Origin: Coniella vitis
Taxonomy: Eukaryota > Ascomycota > Sordariomycetes > Diaporthales > Schizoparmaceae
DNA: 64,000 bases
Direction of reading: 5' to 3'
NCBI GenBank assembly: GCA_011317545.1
Contig: WUJK01000019.1
Span: 78,569 to 142,568 of the forward strand
The notes below the pieces were generated by a model, which was not told the DNA's origin, did no database searches, and saw only the letters and a list, made by a program, of their open reading frames with translations. Shown in pieces: positions 12,801 to 22,920 of this stretch (its first letter is position 1; each line of letters starts with the position of its first letter). The translations under genes were made by a program, and so were the position numbers.

Positions 12801-13640
12801 AAGATACTCTACGAGTACTTATACGTTTTCGACGCCGAGGCGGTTAGGGCGCTTATAGGATTATAACTAGCGCTAGAAACGGCACTTTTAGTAGTATTTA
12901 TCTATATAGATAGCACCTCGGTTATCTAGGGATTATAGGGTAACGCGCTTATTACTTTATAATAGGCCTTCCGAAGTTTTTAAGCCCTTTACGAGTAGTA
13001 CCTTATAGAGGGACGGTTAGTAATTATCCTCTAGAGCCCTAGTTATATAGGTATAGCTGGGAATAAGCTTATAAATACCCTTATAAAGAGGGGTATAATA
13101 CTCTCCCCGGTAGGGCGGGTAATAAGCCTTACTACCTCGGGTATACGGACCCTATATAGAGAGGGGATTAGGAGCTCTAAAAAGGCGTAGTAGATACGTT
13201 AGTAGTTAGTCTTATCCGGCTAGTATAGCGCTTAGGGGCTTAGCTTTCGTACTATAGTATAGCCGGCCCTTTCGCTAAGCCGCTAATAGCTAGCTCTCTT
13301 TATAGCTATAAGGACCGGTTATAGCGACTTTAAAGTATATTACTATCGGTTTAGCCGGCTAGGGATAAGCCGCTGCTATAGAATAGGCTATTTTAGTAAG
13401 CTTTCGCCTCGGTATTAGGTATACTACGCGGTAGCTAGGCGGAGGTAGCGGGACTAGCCGGAGGGCCTAGCCGGGCCCCCTAATACCCCTTTCCGTAAAA
13501 CGTACTTATAGAGGGTATTTATAGACTATTAAGTATAATCTGCCTTCTTAGAAATAGTTTATAAGGATTCTCTATAAGTAGTACCCTTACTATTATATAT
13601 ACGGTAGGTATAATATAGTTTACTATTCGATAGGAAAGCG
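9871..13640 (+). pseudogene. LINE copy 1 ORF2: endonuclease, reverse transcriptase, RNase H, broken
   Basis: This is the catalytic polyprotein of a Tad1-like LINE. The endonuclease is marked by QEPY-like EPYTIY near 9950 and by GNFN at 10275-10286, in place of the catalytic GDFN. In the reverse transcriptase I can read LLSIFSKGLERLI (near 11375), the GAFNTVLPNRL block (near 11585), GSPFSPVLY after a stop replacing Gln (near 11750) and YIDD (near 11830), where family members usually have YADD. RNase H follows with YTDGS (12705-12719), DAEA (near 12830), IDSTS (near 12907) and a degraded SHxGIxGNExAD motif (near 13030-13080). The end may carry a further zinc-knuckle segment. Dozens of TAG/TAA codons stand where Gln or Trp is expected. 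The start is approximate, about 1.8 kb from the element's 5' end. Confidence 0.88.
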
Positions 13641-15463
13641 GGTTTAATTAGGATCTTATACTATTAGCTATTAGGGTAGTTTATAGCCGTATTATAGGCT
13701 ATCTAAGGCTAAAGTACGATAAACTATATACGGTCGATTACCTAGCGTATAGCGTTACTAAGGGCGCGTAGCGTAATACGGCGGTCGGCGGGAGTACCTA
13801 GGGTAGGGGTAATTAGGCCGGGAAATAATTATAGTAAGCCTATAGCGCTAGGGGTATACTCCTGCTTATAGGTAGTATTAGCGGTAGTAGTAGTAGTATT
13901 AGCTATAATAGCCTAGCGCTAGTATTATTAGGGCTAGTACTATAGCTAGTATTACTACTATTAGCGGTAGCGGGGTAGGATATAGCGGGGGCGCTTCTAG
14001 GGCTATTTAACCGGCTCTACCTCCTCCTCCGACTTATTAGACGACTCGGCGAGGCCCTTTACTAATACCTTATCGTAGGCCTCCTTAGCTATATAAATAG
14101 TAGTATAGTAGGGGGTATTATCCTTACCCTCCTATAGGGCGTTATATAGCTAGCGGCTAACGGTTATTAAGTAGTTAGCTAAAGGGGTATAGCCCTTACG
14201 TTAATAGCGCTAGTAGCGGGTACTACCCTCGATATCCTAATAATCGCTAAGCGATTTACCGGTAATTACCGAGATTAGGTATTATTTATAAGGTATATCG
14301 CGCTAGGTTACGATACAACGGCTATTAGGAGTAGCTTCGTTAGCCTTTTATATCTTCTTACGCTTAGTAGGGGTAATAGGAGTAATAGCCTTACCCTTAT
14401 TCCTAATAGTATTAGTCTTCTTCTTACTAGTCTTAGCCTTAGGCTAAGTACTAGTAGTAGTAGGGGCGTTAATAGTATATATAGTATAAGGAGGATTAGC
14501 CTTAATAGGAGCTACTATCTTAATAGCCCTAGCCCTAGCGTTATTATTACTAATAATAGCGGTAGAACGTTATTTCTTAGTAATAGGAGTATTAGTAGGA
14601 GCAGAGGTAGGCGTAGGACGTTTATTATTAGTATTACCGGTAGTAGTAGTACGGGCGATACCGATATTATTATCGTTATTACTATTATTACTATTACTAC
14701 TATCGTCTATATAGGTACGATTAGTATTACTACGGGTAATATAGTTACTATCGTTATTAGCCTTATCCTAATAGGCCTCCTTATCGTCCTCCTTAGCGTT
14801 ATTATTACTAATACGTATATTAGAGGCAGGCTCCTCGTTGCTAAAAGTATCTTCGGCTTATTCCTAGCTATCTTAGAGCAAATCCACCTTATCTTCGCTA
14901 CTAGTACTATCCTTAATACCCTCGGCGTTACCCTTACCCTTATCCTCGAGCTTAAGGGTACCGTCGAGGGCCCTTTATAGGAGGTTTTCACCGCCCTTAT
15001 CCTCGTTATAGATATAGTTATTACTATTAAGTACGTTAGTAGTTAGCTTAGTAGCGTTATATAGGAATACGCCGTATATTACGGGGGCGGTACCCCTTTT
15101 AGTAGCGGTAGCCTCTATTGGAAAATATGCCTATTAATAGTAGTTAATTAGTAGTACTAGAACTTAGCTTTAGTATAGTATACTACGCTTACTATACTAT
15201 TTATATAGGTATCTAGTAGGAAGGTTATACTGCTTTATAATAGCGCTAGGTACGGTATTTATTTATAGGGAGCTTAGGCTAGTTTATATAGATTAATAGG
15301 AATATTATACGCTTCTTAGCTACGCGGGTATTAGTAATATTTACGGTATAGCGCGCTTTAGTATACTTAGCTTTATAATAAGTTAAAACGTTAGTAAACT
15401 ATTATAGCTCCTAGTATTCGATTAGGGAAGGTAGATACGCTTACTTCCTTTCTTAGGAGGTAT
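13530..15463 (-). pseudogene. Antisense ORF in the 3' module of LINE copy 1
   Basis: Reading the minus strand from 15463, the frame starts at ATA followed by codons for PPKKGSKR. The same start is found in copies 2 and 3, and ATA is the expected RIP product of ATG. The frame continues for roughly 645 codons, with stops almost only at TAG/TAA sites that fit Gln. The product would have a basic N-terminus, an acidic Glu/Asp-rich part, and a long Asn/Ser/Thr/Lys-rich low-complexity centre. After these come a conserved-looking stretch (YLVSVITGKSLS and a run ending KSSNKSEEEVEPV in the better preserved copy 2) and a Gln-rich C-terminus. It is opposite in strand to the LINE ORFs and overlaps the 3' end of ORF2. 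I do not recognise the family; nuclear localisation is only suggested by KKQR/KRKK patches. Confidence 0.55.
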
Positions 15464-16189
15464 TATAGTAATAGTAATAATAGCTACTATGCTTTAGAAT
15501 ATAGAAGGGAGTATAATATAGCGGCGGCGATAGCTAGTAATATTATTATACTACTATATTATAGATTAAGAAAGGAGGGGGGAGAAGGGAGGAGGAGGAG
15601 GGTATTTAGATAAGCTATAATAGGAGTAGGAGAAATATAGTAGAGGGCGCTATACCCCTACTATTAATAATAATAGGGGTGCAATTAGCTATAATAGCTA
15701 TTATCTATAACTATAGATAAAGGGCTAGCTACTATTAGCAGAAGGATACGTACTTTTGCGGACTAATAATAATAAACGCCTTAAAGTATATCTCTAGCGT
15801 ATCTTAAGCTACTACTCTATACTACTATAGGGACGCCTACGCTATATTAGTAGCTTAATAACTAGCTAGCTCTCTAGTATAGCGCCCTTAGGATATTATA
15901 CTAGTAAGGTTATTACTAGTATAGTCGATATATAATATATATATAGTACGGCTTCGGAACTAGTCTCGGCCGGTATCTAACGTCTAGTAATTATACGGTA
16001 ATATACTAACCTAATAAAAACGTAGCTCTATATAGGCTATACTAATAGTATTATATAACTCTGCTCTAAGACTAATCCCTAGAGTATTTAGCCTCTAGGA
16101 CGTAGCTAATACGCTATAAAGTAGCCTTCGGGCTAGGGTTATACTACGAATATATATGCTAGGTGGGTGTAGATACGCTCCTTAGCAGT

Positions 16190-16286
16190 ACGATAGGCAG
16201 TATACGCCGAGATACCCCTTGGGAGGTGTGCCAGCGTAACTGGTCCGGCGTTAATTTAATTAAATAAATAAATAAATAAATAAATA
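16190..16286 (+). other. LINE 3' end: conserved foldable segment and (TAAA)n tail
   Basis: CGCCG at 16205-16209 can pair with CGGCG at 16246-16250. Inside, ACCCC-TTGG-GAGGT and CCAG-CGTAA-CTGG can form two hairpins, giving a three-way-junction-like fold. It is followed by TTAATTTAATTAAATAAATA and a (TAAA)n tail up to the target-site duplication. LINE reverse transcriptases often recognise a 3' stem-loop, so this is a plausible binding site. The fold is my inference. Confidence 0.5.
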
Positions 16287-16299
16287 ATTAGCTAGCTAT
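16287..16299. repeat. Target-site duplication, LINE copy 1, right
   Basis: ATTAGCTAGCTAT is an exact copy of 7989-8001 and lies immediately after the (TAAA)n tail. Confidence 0.92.
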
Positions 16300-17440
16300 T
16301 AGAATATTTCGATCGGGATATTTAGTAGGCGCGGAAGGTAGCGATCGACCTTTCGTATAAAGCTTAAGGTAAGGAGCCCGAGCCGTATATAGATCTAAAT
16401 CGCTTCTAGGGGTTTTTATTACCGTATAATAGTTTATATATTCTCCTTCTTATCCTAGATAATAGCCTAGGTAATAATAAGCTTATTATATAAGGTAAAA
16501 TATAGGACCTAGCTAATACGCTTAATCTAAGGCGAATTATATTCGAATCCCTTATATATATCGCCGGCTTATATATACTATTAATCGGCTTCTTTAAAAA
16601 GAGCTTTTTACTAAAGGATAATAGATTCGTATAAAATAAGCGATAGGTTTATTAGAATAAAAGGCGGTATAAGAGCTAAATAAGTAGCTAGTTCTTCGAG
16701 CTCTATACGTATAACCTAATATTATATATACCGGCTACGGAGCTAGGTTTAGAGTTATATAGGGTCCGAGAGGTATTCGCTTATATTATACCCTACTACT
16801 TTCGTATACCGATAGAAGAGGTTATCGGACGGAGTTAAAAACCGGTATACTTAATAGCTAAGGCTATATACGATAGCTAGGTTTAGGATTAGAGTTAAGT
16901 TATCTATAGGGAGGGCGATAGATATAGGGTTTATAAGCTCGGTATCGCTATATAAATAAAGGATATCCTTTAGAACGGGCCCTTTTAGCTTATACTACTA
17001 GCGGAAATATATACGGATAGCCTCCTTAGGCTATATAGCAGCCTAATAGAAGAGGTAAAGTAGAATATTATACTCCGTATTTAAAGAAATATATTCCTTT
17101 ATAATAGAAATATAAGTATATTATATAAAGCGGTTAGTAAGGGAAGTACGATAAGGGGGCAGTTTATACGGAGAAAATATCTTAGCTATAGAGAAGAAAT
17201 ATACGAATAAGAAAAGATTTTACCTTTATATAACCCGGTTCTAAAGGCTTAGAGTTTTTTATAGAGTTTAATCTTTTAATACTTTATTAAGAGGAGATAG
17301 CTATATACGAAAGAAAAAAGAGGGTTACTAATATATAGATCGTTTTATTTCTATTATATAAAAGTAAAAAGGGTAAAGAAATAAGGGTAGATTTATATAT
17401 TAGTATCTAGCCCTAGAAGGGGTATATATAAGCTAAAGCC
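16300..17440 (+). pseudogene. RIP-degraded unknown coding region, 3' part
   Basis: This is the continuation of the frame interrupted at 7988. A plus-strand reading frame runs to about 17380. Its stops are nearly all TAG/TAA where Gln fits. Readable blocks include ILYIPATELGLELYRVREVF (near 16710-16770) and a hydrophobic LYILLIGFFKKSFLLK (near 16565-16610). Together with the 5' part it would encode a protein of over 1000 residues. No family is recognised. The target-site duplication shows that the two parts were contiguous before the LINE inserted. Confidence 0.4.
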
Positions 17441-18239
17441 CCCTTTTCCTCCCTAATATAAAGACCTATAAGTATTTTATCCTCCTCCTCGCTTATAGTA
17501 TAAGCCGGCTTTAATACCGAGCTATATATAAATCCTAAATATAGTTAATATATATATTCTACTACTAGCCGATAATAGCTAGGTACTAATCGAAAGGAAA
17601 GTTATATATAGCGTAACGGTATTAGTAATATACGGGCTTAGGGCGGCCTATATAAGCAATTAGGACGGCTAGGAAGTATAAATTACGCTAGAGAATCTTA
17701 GTAATTATAGCGGCGGTAGTTATACTAATATTACTAGCCGATAAGCGAATATCGGTACCGGGTATAGCTAAAAGGGCTTATTCGGTATTATTTTTAGTAA
17801 GGGTAATTAGGGCTATATATAAGGTCGGGTAGGTAAGGTATAATATAAGGCTATAATAGCTATTCTAAATACCGAGGTCGGTATAGTATATAGAAAGGGT
17901 AAAGTCGGTAGTAGGAGTAGCTATCGTATAGATAATCTTAGGTAGGGGGGTTTATATAAATAGTTTAGTTTATTTATTCTATCGTATAACTAGTAGGTTA
18001 ATATAAAGGGGTTAGGTATTAACGTTAATAGGGATATATACGGTATACTTAACGATAGCCGGCTAGTAGATAGGGGGTTAGTAAGGGAAGGAGGAAAAAA
18101 AAAGAAAAGGGTAAGGGGGGGGAAGAAGTTCTTTATATAATTATCTAAGGAATATCGCCGAAGAAGGTAAAAGGTAATAGTAAATTACTAAATAGGTAGT
18201 CTTCGATATAGGAATAAAGTAACGATCGTATAGGGATAA
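17441..18239. other. Degenerate spacer
   Basis: No gene recognised. The DNA is heavily RIP-mutated with scattered repeats of 'ggtcggtatag' type. A purine-rich tract lies at about 18088-18130. Confidence 0.4.
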
Positions 18240-18900
18240 AGCCGTATAGCAGCGAAAGAATAATAGCTTAGACTTTCCTTAATATATAAGTAGTTATTTA
18301 TATAAGGCAGCCGTATAGCAGCGAAGGAATAATAGCCTAGACTTTCCTTAACGTATAATAGCTAGAGAGAATAATAGCTTAGACTTTCCTTAACGTACGA
18401 GTAGTCCTTTATATAAAGCAGCTATATAATAGCTAGATAATAATAGCTTATACTTTCCTTAATATACGAGTAGTTATTTATATAAGGTAGCCGTATAGTA
18501 GCGAAGGAATAATAGCCTAGACTTTCCTTAACGTATAATAGCTAGAGAGAATAATAGCTTAGACTTTCCTTAACGTACGAGTAGTCCTTTATATAAAGCA
18601 GCTATATAATAGCTAGATAATAATAGCTTATACTTTCCTTAATATACGAGTAGTTATTTATATAAGGTAGCCGTATAGTAGCGAAGGAATAATAGCCTAG
18701 ACTTTCCTTACCGTATAATAGCTAGAGAATAATAGCTTGGACTTTCCTTAATGTATAAGTAGTCCTTTATATAGGGCAGCTGTATAGTAGCTAGAGAATA
18801 ATAGCTTAGATTTTCCTTAACGGTACGAGCAGTTATTCGTATAAGGGGCAGCTATACGGCAGCTAGAGAATAATAGCTTAGACTTTCCTAAACGTACGAT
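18240..18900. repeat. Tandem repeat with about 181-bp higher-order period
   Basis: Units of about 55-65 bp share 'gaataatagcttagactttc' followed by 'cttaacgtacgagtag' and differ in their connecting segments. A three-unit block recurs at a period of about 181 bp: the motif AGCCGTATAGTAGCGAAGGA or its AGCAGCGAAGG variant appears near 18308, 18488 and 18669. The ends (18240-18300, 18720-18900) hold more diverged single units. There is no reading frame. Confidence 0.88.
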
Positions 18901-18956
18901 TCGTTCTTTCGTAACTATATATCGATATAGTAAGTAGGAAAAGAAAAAACTAACCC

Positions 18957-18958
<2 letters not shown>

Positions 18959-18991
<33 letters not shown>
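18959..18991 (+). repeat. 33-nt poly(A) tract
   Basis: 33 consecutive A residues mark the left edge of the GC-rich island. It could be the tail of a retroposed sequence ending at 18958, or a simple homopolymer. Confidence 0.8.
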
Positions 18992-18993
<2 letters not shown>

Positions 18994-19300
18994 CTCCTAT
19001 AAAGGGAGAAGGTATCGCGCGATCGCCCGTATACGAACGAATCGACGGCGGCAGCAAGGTTCGCAGTAGGAGGACGGCAGCGACGGCAGCGAGGTTAGGG
19101 TTAGGGTTAGGGGTGGGGGGGGGGGGCAAGCGGGGGCCCCGCGGGGGGGGGGCCGTATAACGCTGATTGGCTATAGCCGTACGACGACCCCCTGGGAAGT
19201 CTGCCTCACCCACCCCGGTGAACTCAGCCTCCGAAACGCACGGACCACGTGCCACGTAGGCTGCGCCCCCCCCTATGAAGTAAGCCTCACTTCGGCGCGG
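18992..19300. other. GC-rich, un-RIPped island with interstitial telomeric repeats
   Basis: The base composition changes abruptly. CA and TG dinucleotides are common, and there are long G and C runs (19116-19130, 19141-19151). TTAGGGTTAGGGTTAGGGG lies near 19094-19112. An ATTGG (inverted CCAAT) occurs near 19165 and CACGTG near 19245. It has not been subject to RIP, so it is either recent or single-copy. It could be a promoter or CpG-rich 5' end of a lost gene, or DNA joined during telomere repair. The minus-strand open frame across it (18950-19255) is low-complexity and I do not consider it a gene. Confidence 0.6.
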
Positions 19301-19309
19301 AATAATAGG

Positions 19310-20135
19310 TAGGGATATTATTATTACTATTAAACTTATAAATATCGTTTATTATAATATTAATAGAACGATATAACCGAGATAAGCTTAAGATAAGCTA
19401 AAATTAATTAAGCGAGCGATTAGTATAGGTTATAGGAGTCGGAATAGGAGTAGTAATAGGAGTAGTTAATAAGCCGGATTTACCGATATTAATTATAATA
19501 TTATTAATATTATATAATATATTAGCTATTTATTATATAGGATAATAGCTATCTAATAAAGCGGTAAAATTATCCTATATCTATAAATTATAATCATCTT
19601 AAAATAGCTATTAATTATCTTTAATTACGCTAAAAGATAAAAAGGAATAAATCGAGTTATTAATATTATTAGAGTTAGAATTATTAATACCTATTATTAT
19701 TAGATTTATAGATTAAAACGGGCAATCAATAAGTAAATAGGTATAATTAGGTAGTTTAATAATAGTTTTAATTAACTTATAGTTTATATATTTAAATTAA
19801 TTTAAAGGAAAAGAAGAAGAGATCTTAAACTAGTAAAATATAACGAATATATATTAAAAGCGTATACTAGGCTACTACCGGTATAACTAGGGATATTCTT
19901 ACTAATTAGAGGATATATAAGAATAGTATTTAAACCTAACCCGAAAGCTATTATATTAGCCTAATAATAAGCTTTATATAAGCAGAATAATAGCTTCGGC
20001 GCTATTTAAATATTAGTATAATAGCTCTTTTTTATATATAGATATATAGAATAATATACTCTTTTACCCTCTCTTTTATTTCGCCCGTTTTAGCTAATAA
20101 CTAAGCTTTATATATACTCTACTTTCTTTTAAGGA
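19310..20135 (-). repeat. Left arm of a large inverted repeat
   Basis: The sequence from about 19560 to 20131 matches the reverse complement of about 37741-38330 at high similarity with small indels. Examples are 'ccgaaagctattatattagc' near 19950 and 'agatttatagattaaa' near 19705. Similarity probably extends outward to about 19340, more weakly. Both arms have a sharp inner edge just beyond 'aagctttatatatact'. The arm seems to carry the 5' non-coding part and start of the same gag-like coding unit found at 38150 on the plus strand, here in reverse orientation. Confidence 0.75.
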
Positions 20136-20720
20136 GATTACTTATAAACGCAGGGAGGAGGCTTCTTAACTTAGAGCTCGCGTTAACCGCGAGAATACTA
20201 AAGCTAAGCGTCTATATAAGTAGCAATTACAAGAGGCTAAGGCTTAGTGCTTAGTATAGGAGCTTATAAGCGTAAGCAGCGCTATCTGGAAAAGGAGCGC
20301 TAAGAGATTTATAAACGTAAGGTGTCGAATACGATAAAGGAGCTTAAGATTAACTAAATCCTCCCGTACTTTCTTCGATTGGTATTCTCTTGCCTCCCTT
20401 CTCCTTTTCTAAGTAGCGCGCTAAGGTAGAAGCGAAGAAGAGAATAGAAAAAAAACAACGCTATTACTATAATGCTAGATCCGGCAGTTCTGCTAACTTT
20501 CGCGCCGGCTATCGGCGTTTAGCTTCCTCGCAGGCGGCGAGGCGCTAGTGGCCGGGTACCTTATACTAAGCTAATCCGCCTCGATAAACCTACGGGAACC
20601 TATAGGGAGATTATAAAAACCTTACGTTTAAACTCGGCTAGCTTGCTATCGAGATATACTATATAAATACGTCTAGGCGAAAGAGTCGTAAGTAATCGCG
20701 CCGTAAATTTACTAAACCAC
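20136..20720 (+). pseudogene. Degraded coding fragment, unknown
   Basis: A plus-strand frame rich in Lys, Arg, Glu and Gln can be traced, with stops mostly at Gln-like positions. The first part (20136-20330) looks like a charged helix. A second part (20400-20700) is Arg/Ser/Tyr-rich. I do not recognise it. RIP here is milder than in the LINE copies. Confidence 0.25.
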
Positions 20721-22075
20721 CCTATTTCCTATTATACAATTAGAACAAAAGTAATAACGACCGCTTTATATACTATAGCGGTCTATTCCTTAACCCTAGC
20801 TAAGATCGTATATTTCTATCTTACGCTAGCTTACCTTTTTCACTCTTCTTATTATATAGTAGCAGTAGTAGTAGTTCCTATTATTACTATTGCTATTATT
20901 ATTATATCGACTAGGGCGTATTGCTAAGTAAAGATAATAGGGACTTAGTAATCTAATTACGCCTATTACCGCGTATTAAGTAAAACGAACTCCTAGATAA
21001 TAACTAAAATACGCAATTCTTAGTATTTCTTCTCTTCGTAATTGCTTTAGCCCCTAACTAGTTATTATCATCATAATTATAATACGTCTTCACCCCATAT
21101 TTATATCTCTAGCCACGTCCGAGGTTCAAGACTTTAAGAATCGTCGCCGGTATTACAGATACCTCCAACGGGCTAAGAAAACGGCATCCGAAGAAACTAT
21201 AAAGCGAAAAACTAGTCCCAGTCTTATTCTCCAAGGTTCTAAACTACGGCTCTCGGTTTAATCGAAACAGAGAGTATTCGTACTCCAATTCTATATATAC
21301 CGAGTCCTCGACGCCTTCTAATATTTAAGCTCTTCTTATTACCTAAAATAATCGTAGAGATAACTATACGCTTATTAAATACTATAAAAGGCGTTAGTAT
21401 ATTTTAATAGCAGGGCGGTAGCCTGGAAGTTAAAATTCAGGACTATATAACAGCTCACCTACGGAATATACTAGCCCTAGAATTGGATTATCTTGCATCG
21501 TCTTTCTAGGAGAAAGAATATATATATATAAGAGCCTAGGCGTTCGTTTATTATCTAGTCTCTCTTAACTTCCTGCCCCTTAAAGTCCTACTTGCTAAGA
21601 AATACCGAGGTAGGCACCGTCGGCCTTAGCCGATTCGGATAATATAATCTCGGTAGGGCCGTTATAAACCTATCTATCGAGCAAATTATAATATATTAGT
21701 CCATTTGCTCGCTACTATTCCTAAAGGTATACCCTAACTTACAGAGTTGCATAATAGCAGGGGCGATATTACATCGCCTATACGTTTATACTACGATAGT
21801 CGTAGGGAGATATTATAGATTATTTTAAGGAGATAAGAGTAAGACCTTAATATTAATCTTTTATCTAAGGAGACCCCCGTCGCAATAGTAGCTAATACCA
21901 GCTTATACTCTATTAAAGTCCTGGGATTAAGCTTAAGATATATAAGCTTTTATAGCAAGTGGGCTTATAATAACTAGGCTATAAATCCATATCCGTTAAG
22001 ACTATGGAAAATTATACTATCTCTCTTACGAGGAAGCATCTATATATCCTCGTATATAAGCCTCCTGCTTAGCCC
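20721..22075. other. Mildly mutated region, no assignable gene
   Basis: Short plus-strand frames can be followed, for example near 21125-21240 (Arg/Lys-rich) and 21560-21960. They break and shift and I cannot connect them. The preserved CA and TG dinucleotides show weaker RIP than in the flanking elements. Confidence 0.3.
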
Positions 22076-22920
22076 TTAAGATCTCGTATATCCTGCTAAT
22101 TTATACTTATATTTCTTCCCATAGCTAGCATCGCTCGGCTCGCTAATCCTCCTATAACTTATTACGGAGCCTCTATCTTTCCTCCTATAGCTTTTATCGT
22201 AGCTTACCCCTCTACTAAGTTTATAGCTCGTTCCGTAGCTTATTCCGAAGCTCGTCCCGTAGCTATTCCTATACCTAGCCCGATATATAATACTAAGGCG
22301 GGCCCGGAGCTGCTTCGCTAGTCTCTCTATCCTGCTATTTATCCATCTTTTTATTAATAGTATCCTTATATAAATCATCGATATACTTTCGCTTAGTCGG
22401 AATCGTAGGAGTAGAAGCCTTTAGCTTAACGCGCTATACAGTAGTAATAGGGGTTACGGTATTGCGATTCGATATCGATAGCTAATTCGGCCTTATTCGT
22501 TTATAGAGACGACTATCTTACGCGGCTAATTATTAATAGCCCTAGTCTCTAGATAAGATTACGCTACCTTATCCGCTATAAAGAGTTAGAAGTAATATTT
22601 TGCTTATAAATAAGTATACGGGGTAATTAAATTCCTATATAAGGCGTAATAACGTATCGGATACTATATCGGCCTTACCCTTAGGTACGAAATAACGGAT
22701 ATCGAGTTATATAGCGAGATCCCGTAAAGTTTTTAGTTTCTAATGCTTAGACTTATAAAAGTACGACTTAGGACTAGCTTTAGGCGCTATAAAGACTAAC
22801 GCTTTGCTAAGCTCGAAGTGGATATAGGTACCTATATCTACTACTTCTATTATTATCTCCTAGGTATATTTTAGTACTTATATATACTCGGGAGGAATAT
22901 ATATAAAGATATATATAGCT
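22076..22920 (-). pseudogene. Degraded gene with possible SAP-like segment
   Basis: On the minus strand, frames from about 22920 give a segment containing VVDIGTYIHFELSKALVF (near 22800-22860). After a short gap comes LKTLRDLAIQLDIR followed by KGKADIVSD (near 22660-22740), which resembles a SAP-type DNA-binding helix pair (Leu-rich first helix, Gly/Lys turn, hydrophobic second helix). An open stretch to 22076 ends in a Ser/Tyr/Arg-rich region with GTSYG-like repeats. The pieces need at least one frame change. The SAP likeness is an impression from the pattern, not a firm match. Confidence 0.33.

Larger units (their letters stand above)
8002..16286 (+). mobile_element. Tad1-like non-LTR retrotransposon (LINE), copy 1, full length, RIP-mutated
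   Basis: A complete element of about 8.3 kb, bounded by a perfect 13-bp target-site duplication and ending in a (TAAA)n tail. In order it holds a short 5' UTR, ORF1 with zinc knuckles, ORF2 with apurinic-type endonuclease, reverse transcriptase and RNase H, then a ~2.6-kb module with an antisense open frame, a structured 3' end and the tail. The same layout, end to end, is present in copy 2 (41931-50217) and in the split copy 3 (39279-41930 plus 50231-55909). All frames are broken by C-to-T or G-to-A changes in CpA/TpG context, so this copy is dead. The RT and RNase H motifs match the Tad/I-type LINE family of ascomycetes. Confidence 0.93.

Noticed and set aside
14707..14991. Minus-strand open frame of 94 codons in LINE copy 1
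   Set aside because: It lies in a different frame of the strand carrying the antisense ORF, is low-complexity (Leu/Ile/Val/Arg), and is a by-product of the TA- and TAG-rich composition.
19094..19112. Chromosome end
   Set aside because: Only about three TTAGGG units are present and unrelated sequence continues on both sides, so it is an interstitial tract.
18950..19255. Minus-strand open frame of 101 codons over the poly(A) tract and GC island
   Set aside because: Its translation ends in a run of Phe encoded by the homopolymer, and the rest is Pro/Arg low-complexity from G/C runs.
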